Origin: Kineococcus rhizosphaerae
Lineage (GTDB): Bacteria > Actinomycetota > Actinomycetes > Actinomycetales > Kineococcaceae
Reading direction: 5' to 3'
Length of the DNA: 64,000 bases
NCBI RefSeq assembly: GCF_003002055.1
Contig: NZ_PVZF01000001.1
Coordinates: forward strand, 372,001-436,000
Part shown: positions 1 to 8,830 of the stretch, one piece after another
How positions within the stretch are numbered: position 1 is the first letter of the stretch
Layout of the letters: each line of letters begins with the position of its first letter
Program-made: the position numbers and the translations under genes
The notes under the pieces: generated by a model
The model's database searches: none
The model's input: the letters and a program-made list of their open reading frames with translations, nothing else
What the model was told of the DNA's origin: nothing

Positions 1-1
1 C

Positions 2-43
2 ACCGACGTCGGCACCGACACCACCACCGACGCCCGGCACTGA
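2..43 (+). CDS. Possible 3' end of a gene that begins before the window
   Basis: The second reading frame is open from the left edge to a TGA at 41-43 and reads TDVGTDTTTDARH. It is a short Thr/Asp-rich tail with no recognisable domain, so it may be the C-terminus of an upstream gene or chance. Nothing about function can be said. Confidence 0.25.
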   Translation, partial: TDVGTDTTTDARH

Positions 44-97
44 CACCGGCCGACCTGCGCGACGCCCGCCTCCGCCGTCCGGGGGTGGGCGTTGCGC

Positions 98-150
98 CGT
101 CCGGGTGCGATGCCCCCCCGGGGGCTCAGGTGCCCCCCGGGGCGGCCCGA
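98..150. other. C/G homopolymer-rich spacer, possible weak terminator
   Basis: Two near-identical blocks (TGCCCCCCCGGGGG and TGCCCCCCGGGGC) follow one another between 110 and 143. Each is self-complementary and could fold into a short GC hairpin between the partial upstream frame and the DUF1059 gene. There is no T-run, so a terminator role is only a guess. Confidence 0.25.
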
Positions 151-213
151 GGACGGTGTGAGGGCGGGGGAAGCACCCTTCTCGAGCAACGGGACCCGGA
201 CAGGAGCACCACC

Positions 214-390
214 GTGAAGAAGTTCACCTGCGGCGACGTCGTGGCCGGCTGCTCACGCACCTTCGAAGCACCCGACAGCGACGCCATCCTGGCCCAGGTC
301 AGCGGCCACGCCCGCTTCGACCACGGCCTGGTCGACGTCCCGGCCGAGCTCGTCGGGCAGGTGCTGCTGGCCATCCGCGAGGCGGCCTGA
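214..390 (+). CDS. DUF1059 small protein
   Basis: A 58-residue protein with the DUF1059 pattern: KKFTCGDVVAGC near the N-terminus, a central acidic segment, and ILAQVSGHARFDHG with conserved histidines. Members of this family are short soluble proteins of unknown role, and the Cys/His pattern could bind a metal. GTG at 214 is chosen because AGGAG lies 7-11 nt upstream and because family members begin with the MK-F-CGD segment; longer upstream frames lack this support. The downstream membrane-protein gene is co-directional after 54 nt. Confidence 0.8.
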   Translation: MKKFTCGDVVAGCSRTFEAPDSDAILAQVSGHARFDHGLVDVPAELVGQVLLAIREAA

Positions 391-444
391 CCCCCGGCGC
401 ACCCCGTCCCGACCCGCCGTGGCCGCCCGTGGTCCACTGACCGC

Positions 445-759
445 GTGGACTCCCCGCTGCTGGTCGCCGCCACCGCGAGCTACGCCGCGAACTGCACCCT
501 GGGGGCGGCGGTCGCCCTGCACCTGGTGGACAGCTCGGGCTGGCGCTGGGTGCACCACGCCGTCTACGTCGCCACGGGGTCGCTGACCGCCCTGGCCGGG
601 GTGGACCTGCTGCGCCGCCGGCCCGCGGCGTTCCGGCGGCTGCTGCCCGTGGCCGCCCCGCTGCTGGCCATCCCCGCGCTGCCGGCCCGCTCGCGCTGGC
701 ACCCGGTGCTGGCGGCCACCGCGGCGCCCGCCTACGTCCTGGCCCTGCGGGCGGCGTGA
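445..759 (+). CDS. Small integral membrane protein, unknown function
   Basis: A 104-residue hydrophobic protein with about three to four predicted membrane segments (around residues 5-28, 36-52, 65-80 and 88-102), separated by an Arg-rich loop ([12 protein letters not shown]). No known family is recognised. Its TGA stop overlaps the ATG of the nitroreductase gene (TGATG), so the two are probably translated together. The GTG start at 445 has no clear ribosome binding site. Confidence 0.65.
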   Translation: MDSPLLVAATASYAANCTLGAAVALHLVDSSGWRWVHHAVYVATGSLTALAGVDLLRRRPAAFRRLLPVAAPLLAIPALPARSRWHPVLAATAAPAYVLALRAA

Positions 760-1553
760 TGGAACTGCGCGACGCGATCGCCGCCCGGCGCACCACCAAC
801 GGCGCGTTCCTGCCCGACCCGGTCAGCCCCGAGCACCAGCGCACCCTGGTCGAGGTCGCCGGCCGCGCCCCCTCGCAGCTGAACAGCCAGCCGTGGCGCT
901 TCGTCCTGGTCGAGTCGCGCGAGACCATCGAGCAGGTCGCCCGGATCAGCGGCGCGTCGATGACGACGGCCATGGGCAACGGCACGTTCTTCGAGCGCTA
1001 CAAGCGCTACTTCCGGTTCTCGGCCGAGGAGATGGCCCGCACCGGGACCGGGATGCTGTTCGACAAGCTGCCCGCCCCGCTGCGTCCCTTCAGCCGCAGC
1101 GTGTTCACCCGTCGCGGGCAGTTCGCGATGAACCTGCTGCGCGTGCCCCGCACGCTGGGCCGGCAGAACCGCGAACTGGTCGCGGGGTCGCCCTTGCTGA
1201 TGGGCGTCATGCTCGACCGGGCCGAGTACCGTCCCGGGCAGTTGTCGTCGTTCTACTCCCTGTTCTCCATGGGGGCGGCGATGGAGAACGTGTGGCTGAC
1301 GACGACCGAGCTGGGCCTGGGCATCCAGTTCATCAGCTTCCCCATGGAGGTCCCCGGCGCCTGGGAGCAGATCGTGCGGCTGCTCGCCGTCCCCGACGAC
1401 CTGGAGCTGATGGCGGTCTACCGCATCGGGTACGTGCCGCCCACCGCGCGCCGGCCGGTCATCGACTGGACGAGTTCGCAACGGCGCGCGATCTCCGACT
1501 ACGTCTTCCGGGAGACCTGCCGCACCCCCCAGGAGGGCTGGGACGGTCGCTGA
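759..1553 (+). CDS. Nitroreductase-family FMN oxidoreductase
   Basis: A 264-residue protein that begins [17 protein letters not shown] and continues with [15 protein letters not shown], the usual FMN-phosphate and ring-binding N-terminal pattern of the nitroreductase fold. The C-terminal half has [16 protein letters not shown], matching the conserved C-terminal FMN segment. Such enzymes reduce nitro-aromatics, quinones or enones with NAD(P)H; the substrate cannot be read from sequence. The central insertion (residues about 75-160) is longer than in compact family members. ATG at 759 is preferred over GTG at 756 because it gives a TGATG coupling with the preceding gene. Confidence 0.85.
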   Translation: MELRDAIAARRTTNGAFLPDPVSPEHQRTLVEVAGRAPSQLNSQPWRFVLVESRETIEQVARISGASMTTAMGNGTFFERYKRYFRFSAEEMARTGTGMLFDKLPAPLRPFSRSVFTRRGQFAMNLLRVPRTLGRQNRELVAGSPLLMGVMLDRAEYRPGQLSSFYSLFSMGAAMENVWLTTTELGLGIQFISFPMEVPGAWEQIVRLLAVPDDLELMAVYRIGYVPPTARRPVIDWTSSQRRAISDYVFRETCRTPQEGWDGR

Positions 1554-1575
1554 GCCCGGTCCCTACGATGGTGGC

Positions 1576-2544
1576 GTGACCGACTCCCCGATCGACCCGG
1601 CCCCGTTCTTCCTCGACTGCGACACCGGCATCGACGACGCCATGGCCATCGGCTGGCTCGTCGCCTCCCCGGGGGTCGACCTGGTCGGCGTCTCGACCGT
1701 CAGCGGGAACCTCGACGCCGCCGGCGGGGCCCGCAACACCCTGGACCTGCTGGCCCTGCTGGGCCGGCCCGACGTCCCCGTCAGCGTCGGCGCGCACGAC
1801 TTCCTCGACCACCCGTACTCCGGGGGCGCCCCCGAGGTCCACGGCGTCAACGGCATCGGCGAGGTGCGGCTGCCGCGCGCGGCGGCCGAGCCGACGGGCC
1901 TGTCCGGTGCGCAGGCCATCGTCGAGGCGGCCCACGCGCACACCGGGCGGCTGCGGCTGCTGGCCATCGGGCCGTTCACGAACGTCGCCCTGGCCCTCGA
2001 CCTCGAACCGCGCCTGCCCGAGCTCGTCGCGGAGTTCACCGTGATGGGCGGGGCCGCGATGGCCCCGGGGAACGTCTCGGCCCTGGCCGAGGCGAACGTC
2101 GCCAACGACCCCGTCGCCGCGCACCGGGTGTTCACCGCGGGTTTCCGGCTGACGATGATCGGCCTGGACGTCACGATGCGGCACGTCTTCGAGGAGTCGC
2201 ACCGGCAGGCGCTGCTGGCCGTCGGAACCCCCGGGGCGACGGCCATCGCGCAGATGCTGGAGTTCTACTACGGGTTCTACGCCCAGCGCTTCGGCCGCCC
2301 CTGCGCCGTGCTGCACGACCCGCTGGCCGCCGCCGTCGCCACCGGGGACGTCGAGCCGGCTCTCGCCCCGACGGTTCCCGTCGTCGTCGACCACACCGAC
2401 GGCCCGGGCCGGGGGCAGACGATCGCGGACCTGCGCGACCTGTACCAGGGTTTCCCGACCGCCTACCCCGGCGGCACCCGGGTCGCGCTGGAGATCCCCG
2501 GCGACTTCGCCGGCCTGCTGCTGGAACGCCTGTCGCGGTTGTGA
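1576..2544 (+). CDS. Inosine/uridine-preferring nucleoside hydrolase
   Basis: A 322-residue protein with the DCDTGIDDA motif at residues 14-22, the calcium-binding DxDxGxDD signature of the family. It also has VSGN (the NSGN-like loop), a GPFTNVALAL segment and a late HDPLAAAVA motif carrying the conserved His-Asp pair. It would cleave the N-glycosidic bond of ribonucleosides for salvage in the cytoplasm. Length is normal for the family. A TACGAT hexamer at 1564-1569 ends 6 nt before the GTG and no Shine-Dalgarno is visible, so the mRNA is probably leaderless. Confidence 0.9.
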   Translation: MTDSPIDPAPFFLDCDTGIDDAMAIGWLVASPGVDLVGVSTVSGNLDAAGGARNTLDLLALLGRPDVPVSVGAHDFLDHPYSGGAPEVHGVNGIGEVRLPRAAAEPTGLSGAQAIVEAAHAHTGRLRLLAIGPFTNVALALDLEPRLPELVAEFTVMGGAAMAPGNVSALAEANVANDPVAAHRVFTAGFRLTMIGLDVTMRHVFEESHRQALLAVGTPGATAIAQMLEFYYGFYAQRFGRPCAVLHDPLAAAVATGDVEPALAPTVPVVVDHTDGPGRGQTIADLRDLYQGFPTAYPGGTRVALEIPGDFAGLLLERLSRL

Positions 2545-2587
2545 AACCCGTTGGCGCCCGGCCGCTTCGGCGACCTACCCTCACTGG

Positions 2588-3409
2588 GTGATCAGACACC
2601 CCCACGCCGGTGAGGACGCGCGACGACTGGCCGAGGCCGGCACCGTCCTGCTGACCCAGGTCGGCAGCGGGGTCCACGGCACGGCGATCGACGGGCAGGA
2701 CGACCGCGACGAGCTCGGGTTGTGCCTGGAACCGGTCGAGTTCGTCACCGGCCTGGCCCGGGTCCGCACCCCCGGCGGGCGGGAGATCGCGTTCGAGCAG
2801 TACGAGCTGCACACCGCGTGGTCGCGGTCGCGGGGGCTGGCCGAACCGTCCGGCCCCGGCGACCTCGACGTCGTGGTCTACAGCGCCCGCAAGTGGGCCC
2901 GGCTGGCCGTCGCGGGGAACCCGACGGTCCTGCTGCCCCTGTGGGTCCCCGACACCGAGGTGGTGCGGGTCACCGCCGCGGGGCGGGAACTGCGGGCGCA
3001 GGCCGAGCGGTTCGCCAGCCGCACGGCCGGCCGGCGGTTCCTGGGGTACCTGCGCTCCCAGCGCGACGCGTTCGCCGCGCGCCGCACCCGGGCCCGGGCC
3101 GCCTCGCGCGACGGGGGCGCGGCCTACGACGCCAAGCGGGCCACCCACGCCCTGCGGCTGGGCCTGCAGGGTCTGGAGCTGCTGCGCAGCGGGCGGGTCA
3201 CGCTGCCCGTCCCGGCCCCCGAGCTCGCCGAGCTGCGCCAGGTCCGGCGGGGGGAGTGGGACCGGCGCCACGTCGAGGCCTGGATCGCCGAACTGGAGGC
3301 CGACCTGGCCGCGGCCGTGGAGGTCGCCGACCTGCCCGAGCAGGCCGACCGGGCCTGGGTCGACGCCTGGCTGACCCGCTCGCACCAGGAGTTCTGGGCC
3401 GCGCGGTGA
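2588..3409 (+). CDS. Predicted nucleotidyltransferase (COG3541/YcgL type)
   Basis: A 273-residue protein of the DNA-polymerase-beta-like nucleotidyltransferase superfamily. QVGSGVHGTAIDGQDDRDEL at residues 24-43 matches the GSxxxG...D-x-D pattern; the second acidic motif is probably the DVVVY segment near residue 95. The helical C-terminal half (KRATHALRLGLQGLELL) resembles YcgL-like proteins, whose substrate is unknown. TACCCT at 2576-2581 lies 6 nt before GTG with no ribosome binding site, again suggesting a leaderless message. Confidence 0.75.
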   Translation: MIRHPHAGEDARRLAEAGTVLLTQVGSGVHGTAIDGQDDRDELGLCLEPVEFVTGLARVRTPGGREIAFEQYELHTAWSRSRGLAEPSGPGDLDVVVYSARKWARLAVAGNPTVLLPLWVPDTEVVRVTAAGRELRAQAERFASRTAGRRFLGYLRSQRDAFAARRTRARAASRDGGAAYDAKRATHALRLGLQGLELLRSGRVTLPVPAPELAELRQVRRGEWDRRHVEAWIAELEADLAAAVEVADLPEQADRAWVDAWLTRSHQEFWAAR

Positions 3410-3440
3410 ACCGCAGGCCCACCCCGCTCGTTGGGCGGGC

Positions 3441-4238
3441 ATGGGCAGGAGCGTGCGCGACGCCGGGGTCGCGCTGGGTGTGTCGGTCCTCGTCTGCGTG
3501 GCGCTGGCCTCCTACGCCGGCCTGGCGCTGGCGCAGGGGGCCGCGGCGATCGCGGGCGTGGGCCTGGTGGCCTGCGCCGCGGTCGCCGTGGCGTCCCGGC
3601 GCGACCGCTGGTCCGGGCCGGCCGACCGGGTGACCCTGGCCCGCACGGTCCTGGTCGGGGGGTGCGCCACCGTGGCGGTGATGTCCCTGGGCGGGCTCCT
3701 CGGGCCCCGGCCGTGGTGGCTGGTGGGCCTGGCCCTGCCCGCCCTGCTCCTCGACGGGCTCGACGGCTACGTCGCGCGCCGCACGGGTACCGCGACCGCG
3801 GCCGGCGCCCGACTGGACATGGAGGTCGACGCGGCGCTGATCCTCGTGCTGTCCCTGGTCGCCGCCCGCAGCCAGGGCCCGTGGGTGCTGGCCATCGGCC
3901 TCATGCGCTACGCCTACGTGGCCGCGGGTCTGCGGTGGGCGTGGTTGCAGCGCAGTCCCCGGCCGCGGTTCTCGCGCAAGGTCATCGCCGTCGTCCAGGC
4001 CGTCGCGCTCCTGCTGGCCCTGACCCCGCTCGTCCCGCTGCCCCTGGCCACGACGGCCCTGGCCCTGGCGCTGGCGTCGCTCGTGTTCTCCTTCGCCCGG
4101 GACGTGCTGTCACTGCGGCGCGAGGCGGTCGACCGTCATCGTCCAGCCCTCGCGGATGCCCAGGCTGAACCAGTGCTCGACCTGGGCCTCGTCGAGCCGG
4201 TCGGACAGGGCGAGGGTGGCCGTCATGCGCGTCCCTGA
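3441..4238 (+). CDS. CDP-alcohol phosphatidyltransferase family membrane protein
   Basis: A 265-residue, mostly hydrophobic protein. The catalytic signature D-G-x2-A-R-x8-G-x3-D-x3-D is present as DGLDGYVARR followed by GARLDMEVDA near residues 98-123. Family members transfer a phosphate-alcohol headgroup from a CDP-alcohol to an acceptor in the membrane; the acceptor is not evident. The natural-looking end is around SFARDVLSLRR. About 40 further hydrophilic residues are encoded by antisense DNA of the convergent SRPBCC gene (129-nt overlap, 4110-4238), so this tail is probably a read-through extension after loss of an earlier stop. Confidence 0.85.
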   Translation: MGRSVRDAGVALGVSVLVCVALASYAGLALAQGAAAIAGVGLVACAAVAVASRRDRWSGPADRVTLARTVLVGGCATVAVMSLGGLLGPRPWWLVGLALPALLLDGLDGYVARRTGTATAAGARLDMEVDAALILVLSLVAARSQGPWVLAIGLMRYAYVAAGLRWAWLQRSPRPRFSRKVIAVVQAVALLLALTPLVPLPLATTALALALASLVFSFARDVLSLRREAVDRHRPALADAQAEPVLDLGLVEPVGQGEGGRHARP

Positions 4239-4643
4239 CCCGGTCGCGGAGGTGGTGGGCTCGAAGCGCAGCGAGACCAGCGGGACGGCGTCGAGGTCGT
4301 CCGGGTCCAGGTCGGGCCACCCGCCGGGGGCGCCCCAGTGGAACTCCAGGCGGTGCGGGGGTTCGACGAGGCGGTACAGCCCACCCGTGGCGTAGCGGCG
4401 GCCGTCGGGTCCCTCCTGCAGGGTGAGCCGCCAGAAACCCCCCGGGCGCAGGTCGACGGTGGGTTCGGACTGCGCCGCAGGCAGTCCGGAGAACCACTCG
4501 AGCTGCTCGGGGTCGGTCCAGGCGGCGAACACGCGCTGCGGTTCGACCGGGTACTCGCGCACGAGCTCGATGCTGCGGGCCGTGGGCGCGGGGGTCCGGG
4601 TGGGGTTCTGGGTGGAGTTCTGGGTGGAGTTCTGCGTGGTCAC
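4110..4643 (-). CDS. SRPBCC (AHSA1-like) domain protein
   Basis: A 177-residue protein of the START/Bet v1-like SRPBCC fold: IELVREYPVEPQRVFAAWTDPE at the start of the domain and EHWFSLGIREGWTMTVDRLA at the end, both typical of AHSA1-type members. The first 18 residues are an NSTQ-rich tail coded by a 12-bp tandem repeat. It starts at GTG 4643, behind GAAGGAG, and overlaps the ArsR stop by 4 nt. ArsR-SRPBCC pairs are common in actinobacteria, but the ligand is unknown. Its 3' end runs through the convergent phosphatidyltransferase gene. Confidence 0.88.
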   Translation of the reverse strand: MTTQNSTQNSTQNPTRTPAPTARSIELVREYPVEPQRVFAAWTDPEQLEWFSGLPAAQSEPTVDLRPGGFWRLTLQEGPDGRRYATGGLYRLVEPPHRLEFHWGAPGGWPDLDPDDLDAVPLVSLRFEPTTSATGSGTRMTATLALSDRLDEAQVEHWFSLGIREGWTMTVDRLAPQ

Positions 4644-4996
4644 GTCGTCTCCTTCGGCGATCGATCGCTGGGGTTCTCGGCGGGTTCCTCGGAGAGGTGC
4701 TCGGCGAGCCGGTCGAACCGGTCCGCGAAGAACCGGCGGTAGTCGTCCATCCAGGTGTCGACCTCGCGCAACGGGTCGGCGACGAGCCGGCACGGCCGCC
4801 ACTGCGCCTGTCGCGTCTTGACGACCAGACCGGCCTGCTCGAGGACCTTCAGGTGCCGGGAGATGGCCGGCAGCGTCAGCTCGTGCGGAGCCGCGAGTTC
4901 GTTGACGGTCGCCTCCCCGTGCCGCAGGTGGGCCAGCAGGGCCCGGCGGGTCGGGTCGGCCAGGGCAGCGAACGTGGCGCTGAGGTGATCTTGCAC
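4640..4996 (-). CDS. ArsR-family winged-helix repressor
   Basis: A 118-residue protein with FAALADPTRRALLAHLRHGE followed by the recognition helix LTLPAISRHLKVLEQAGLV, the standard ArsR/SmtB architecture. No CxCxxC metal site is seen, so it belongs to the non-metal group usually found with SRPBCC partners. It is the first gene of a two-gene operon whose stop overlaps the next start (GTGA). It probably represses its own operon. A candidate promoter upstream on the minus strand is TTGACG, then 18 nt, then TGTACT (about 5026-5055). Confidence 0.9.
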   Translation of the reverse strand: MQDHLSATFAALADPTRRALLAHLRHGEATVNELAAPHELTLPAISRHLKVLEQAGLVVKTRQAQWRPCRLVADPLREVDTWMDDYRRFFADRFDRLAEHLSEEPAENPSDRSPKETT

Positions 4997-5053
4997 TTGA
5001 GCAACCTCGCAATCAACGACTGCGACAAGTACAGACCCCGACGGGGCGGACCG

Positions 5054-5797
5054 TCAAGAGGAGACGACGAACCAGGCCGTGGCCTCGACCTCGAAGCCGT
5101 CCGCGGGCACGAGCTCGGCGCACCGGTGGCGCAGCGCCTCCCGCTGCTCGGCGTCCAGCGCAGCGACGAAGTCACCGACCGGCCCGATCCCCAGCTCGTA
5201 CGTCCGCCACCACTCCTCGAACCCCGAGTAGGCGGCCGACACGGTCAGCTCGTCGTCGACGACGGGGGCGAGCCCCGCGGCCCGGAACATCCGGGCGAGG
5301 TCCCCGCGCGTGCCGCCGGCCCAGCCGGCCTCGCCGGGGTGGGACGGGTCGAGGTCGCGCACGGCGCGCCAGAACAGCTCCAGCGGGCTGCGCTGCCCGC
5401 CGAAGTCCCAGAACGAGGCGGCCACCCGGCCACCCACCCGGGCCATCTCGCGCAGACCGGCGACGGGGTCGGGCACGAACGCGACGACGAGCTGGGCCAG
5501 GACCAGGTCGAACTCGCCGTCGGCGAAGGGCAGCGCCTGCGCACCGGCCTGGCGGACGTCGACGCCCGGCAGCCGCGTCGCGGCCGCGGCGACGAACCCC
5601 GGCGACGGGTCGACCGCCGCGACCGCGCCCGCACCGAGACGGGCTACGAGCTCGCTCGTCAAGGCCCCCGGCCCGCACCCGACGTCGAGGACGCGCGTCC
5701 CCGGCGCCGGCGCCAGCCGTTCCACCGTCAGGTGCGCCAGCGGGGCCGAGAACCGCCCCATGAACCGGTCGTAGTGCCCCGCCACGTCGAAGGCCAT
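5054..5797 (-). CDS. Class I SAM-dependent methyltransferase
   Basis: A 247-residue protein with motif I RVLDVGCGPGALTSEL, the acidic post-I residue in AAVDPSPGFV, motif II FDLVLAQLVVAFVPDP and the RVGGRVAASFWD motif III strand. This is the UbiE/Methyltransf_11 type fold. The substrate is unknown. ATG 5797 (MAFDVAGHYDRFMGRF) is chosen because the preceding frame is low-complexity Arg/Pro. The downstream ArsR gene points the same way after 57 nt. Confidence 0.87.
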   Translation of the reverse strand: MAFDVAGHYDRFMGRFSAPLAHLTVERLAPAPGTRVLDVGCGPGALTSELVARLGAGAVAAVDPSPGFVAAAATRLPGVDVRQAGAQALPFADGEFDLVLAQLVVAFVPDPVAGLREMARVGGRVAASFWDFGGQRSPLELFWRAVRDLDPSHPGEAGWAGGTRGDLARMFRAAGLAPVVDDELTVSAAYSGFEEWWRTYELGIGPVGDFVAALDAEQREALRHRCAELVPADGFEVEATAWFVVSS

Positions 5798-5837
5798 GTC
5801 CGGGCACGCTACTCGCGCGGCGGCGCCCGGAACAGGC

Positions 5838-7130
5838 TCACCCCAGCGCCTCGTGCAGGAACTCCAGCGTCGGCTCCGTGGTGGCGTGCACGGCACCGGC
5901 CCGCCCCAGGGTGCCCACCAGCGCGGGCAGTGGCGGCAGGAACAGCGGGGCGTCGGTGAACGTCAGGTGCGAGGCGCCGTCGACGGTCACGACGCGGGCG
6001 TCGGGGGACTCCGCCACCGCGTCGCGCACCGCCGCGGCGTACCGCCGGTCGTTCGCGGTGTTCTGCGTCCCGCGACCGGCCACGAGCACCATGACCGGGA
6101 CGGTGGGCCGGGCCCGCGTCCGGGGGAGGCCGTCGAGGTCGATCGCGGCGTCGACGCGCGGGTCGTCGGCGGCGGCCCGCAGCGCCGTCGCCCCGCCGAG
6201 GGAGTGGCCCGTCGCGGCGACGCGCGTCAGGTCCAGGTGCCCGGCGAGCAGCCCCCCGCCGCCGTGGCGTCGGGCCAGTTCGTCCAGGGCGGAACCGAAC
6301 TGGCGGGCGCGGACGCGGACCTGCTCGTCGGCCTGCGCCTGGTCCTGCGCGTCGTCGCCGGAACTCCGCACCAGCGAGCCGGTGGCGACGCCGTCGGCGG
6401 CGACCTGCACGGCGGAGTCGAACGGGTGGTCGAGGGCGACGACCACGTACCCGTGGGCGGCCAGTTCCGTGGCCCACGCCGTGTTCTGCCGGCGGACGCT
6501 GACGTCGCCGGGGGAGAAGAGCACCACCGGGAACCCGCCCGGCGCCACGGCGGCCTCCGGCACGGCCCGGGCGCGGGCGACCTCGACGTCGTGCAGGAGG
6601 AACCGCGGCGCCCCGAACGTCCGGGCCAGCGCGCCGGTGACCTCGCGGGCCTCGGCGCCGTCGCGGCCCGCGTACCGTCCCGCGCCCCCAGCGGCCGACG
6701 CCGCGGGGTACCAGACCTGCGCCACGATCGTGTGCTGCCCCCGCAGCGTCGGGCCCTGCCACTGCAGTTCCGTCGTCCCGACGGGGTGCGGGCCGGTGGG
6801 GACCGGCAGGCGCAGCGGCGGGAAGGCCCAGACGGCTCCGGTCCCGGCGGCGATGGCGAGCGCCGCCGCCAGCGCCACGACCACCGACGGTGCCCGCCGC
6901 CGGCCCAGCCGCACCACGAGGGTGGCCAGGGCACCGCCGAGGACGACCGGCAGCAGCTGCCAGCGCGGACCCGCCGGCCCGCACGCCACCACGGCGCCCA
7001 GGACCAGCGACGCGACCGCCGCCAGGGCCGGTCCGCGCGGCGGGCGCCGGGTCGGGACCGTGAGGAGGGCCAGCACGAGGCAGGCGGCGGCGCCCACGAC
7101 GGCGACCGCGGAACCGGCGGTGACGATCAC
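5838..7130 (-). CDS. Membrane-anchored alpha/beta hydrolase (PAF-acetylhydrolase/dienelactone-hydrolase-like)
   Basis: A 430-residue protein. Residues 1-120 hold about four membrane segments and the rest is an alpha/beta hydrolase. The nucleophile elbow is AATGHSLGGATAL, an earlier oxyanion strand reads FPVVLFSPG, and the likely catalytic His is in VDGASHLTFTDAP near the C-terminus. The architecture resembles membrane-tethered lipase/PAF-AH-like proteins of actinobacteria. GTG 7130 is selected because the hydrophobic segment begins right after it, whereas the upstream frame is Arg/Pro-rich noise. Confidence 0.82.
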   Translation of the reverse strand: MIVTAGSAVAVVGAAACLVLALLTVPTRRPPRGPALAAVASLVLGAVVACGPAGPRWQLLPVVLGGALATLVVRLGRRRAPSVVVALAAALAIAAGTGAVWAFPPLRLPVPTGPHPVGTTELQWQGPTLRGQHTIVAQVWYPAASAAGGAGRYAGRDGAEAREVTGALARTFGAPRFLLHDVEVARARAVPEAAVAPGGFPVVLFSPGDVSVRRQNTAWATELAAHGYVVVALDHPFDSAVQVAADGVATGSLVRSSGDDAQDQAQADEQVRVRARQFGSALDELARRHGGGGLLAGHLDLTRVAATGHSLGGATALRAAADDPRVDAAIDLDGLPRTRARPTVPVMVLVAGRGTQNTANDRRYAAAVRDAVAESPDARVVTVDGASHLTFTDAPLFLPPLPALVGTLGRAGAVHATTEPTLEFLHEALG

Positions 7131-7605
7131 CCGGTGATCCTGTCGCCGCGCGGCACGGCCGTCGTCCACCCGTGCTCCGATCCGCGGGTCGTCCCGGCGA
7201 GGGAGCCGGCGCCCTCGGCACGAGGGCGCGTCGAGGAGGTGGTGCGGCTTCGAGCGGTGCTCGGGAGCGGACCCGGTCGACGACCTGCCGGCGCTGGACC
7301 GGGCCGCAGTTCCGGGAGGAGTCAGGGTTCTCCGCGCTGCGCGCGGTGGGCCGGCGCACCACCCTGGGGTGGCTGGTCGTCGAGGCGCGTCCGCGCGCAC
7401 GCCCGGACGGCCGGCAGGAGTTCGCGACGGGCGTGGGCACCGGGCCGACGACCCGCTGCGTGGTGGACGGTCCTCGAGGAAGGGGCGAACGTGAACGCGC
7501 CACTGGAACGGCCGATGGACCCGGGTGACCCGCCGGACCCTCGGCCGGCCGGGTGAGCGGGGTTTCGACCTCCGATCCGCGTCGTCCCCGGGCCGCAGGC
7601 GCGGT
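7131..7605. other. 475-nt spacer, no supported gene
   Basis: Open frames exist on both strands but they are Arg/Gly/Pro-rich, lack ribosome binding sites and match no family. The gap separates the hydrolase start from the monooxygenase stop, both on the minus strand, so it should contain the hydrolase promoter and the 3' end of the monooxygenase message. No strong hairpin was identified. Confidence 0.4.
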
Positions 7606-8817
7606 TCACGTCGCGGCCGGGCGCGCGACCTCGATCGCGGGGAGGTCCTGGTCGGTGGTGGCCACGCGCGTGATCCTCGCGATCAGCGGGCGCAGGGGCC
7701 GGGAGGTCAGCGCCCTGTCCAGCACGCGGCGGGTGGAGACCCCGAGCCGGGTCCGGGGGTAGGCGACGTCGACGATGCCGCGGGGCAGGCCCTGCACGTC
7801 GTCGACCAGGGGCCGCATCCACTCCCCGTAGCGGTCCAGGGCGGTGGACGTGCTGTCCGCCGTGGACAGGTGGGCGGCCAGGACGTAGCCGCCCACCAGG
7901 GCCAGGGAGGCGCCCCCACCACCCATCGGGGTGACGCACCAGGCCGCGTCACCGACCAGGACGACGCGGCCGGTGTGCCAGGTGGCCATCCTGATCTGCG
8001 TGAGGTCGTCGACGTAGACGTCGTCGGAGGTCTCGAAACCGTCCAGGACCCGGGGGGCCTCCCAGCCGGCGTCGGCGAACACCTCGCGCAACCGCTGCTG
8101 CGCCCGGGGGCGGGGGAGGTCGACGAGACCGGGGAGGACGTCGCTGCGGGCGGCGAGGATGGCGCGCGTGGTGCCGTGGGGGTCGGGGCGCAGGTGCACC
8201 TGGCGTCCGCCGGTGGTGGTCAGCCAGCGCCACCGGTCGTCGTCGGTGGCGGTGCGGGCGATGGTGCCGAAGGCCATGGTGACGCCGAGTTCGCGGCGCT
8301 CTACCCGGCCGGCGAACACGCGGTCGCGCGTCGTGGAGCGCACGCCCTCGGCGACGACGAGCAGGTCCGCCGGCAACCGGTCGCCGGTGGTCGTGGTCAC
8401 GACCAGGGGGCCGGTGTCGTCGAGCACGTCGGCCACGCTCTGCCCGTACCGGACGTCGACCTCGGGGGAGAGGGCCTCCAGCAGGGTGCGGGCGAGGTCC
8501 CCGCGCAGCACCTCCAGCTCGGCGGTGGCCCCGTCGGGACCGTCGGAGGGCAGTTCGGCGGTGACCCGGCCCCGTTCGTCGACCAGCACGGTGCCGGTCT
8601 CGGTCGTGTTGCGGGCCCGGACGGCCTCCACCAGACCCATCTCGGCCAGCACGTCGCGCGCCACACCGCGCACGTCGACGTTCTGGCCGCCGTCGCGGAA
8701 GGCGGCGGCGCGTTCGAGGACGGTGACCCGCCACCCGGTGCGCTGCAGCCAGTACGCGGCGGACAGGCCGGCGATGCTGGCTCCGGAGACGACGGCGGTT
8801 CGGGCAGGCTCGAGCAC
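7606..8817 (-). CDS. FAD-dependent monooxygenase (PHBH/TetX-like)
   Basis: A 403-residue flavoprotein with the N-terminal GxGxxG-type fingerprint VVSGASIAGLSAAYWLQRTG and ERAAAFRDGG. It also has the conserved GD motif in GRVVLVGDAAWCVTPMGGGG, which contacts the flavin ribityl chain. This is the FAD_binding_3 group that hydroxylates aromatic or antibiotic-like substrates; the substrate is unknown. It is divergent from a MarR regulator across 67 nt that contain inverted repeats, so substrate-induced expression through that MarR protein is likely. Confidence 0.9.
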   Translation of the reverse strand: MLEPARTAVVSGASIAGLSAAYWLQRTGWRVTVLERAAAFRDGGQNVDVRGVARDVLAEMGLVEAVRARNTTETGTVLVDERGRVTAELPSDGPDGATAELEVLRGDLARTLLEALSPEVDVRYGQSVADVLDDTGPLVVTTTTGDRLPADLLVVAEGVRSTTRDRVFAGRVERRELGVTMAFGTIARTATDDDRWRWLTTTGGRQVHLRPDPHGTTRAILAARSDVLPGLVDLPRPRAQQRLREVFADAGWEAPRVLDGFETSDDVYVDDLTQIRMATWHTGRVVLVGDAAWCVTPMGGGGASLALVGGYVLAAHLSTADSTSTALDRYGEWMRPLVDDVQGLPRGIVDVAYPRTRLGVSTRRVLDRALTSRPLRPLIARITRVATTDQDLPAIEVARPAAT

Positions 8818-8830
8818 GGCGGTCTCCTCT

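Noticed and set aside
7172-7528. 118-codon plus-strand frame in the 7.1-7.6 kb spacer
   Set aside because: Arg/Gly-rich composition, no ribosome binding site, no family resemblance; likely chance in GC-rich DNA.
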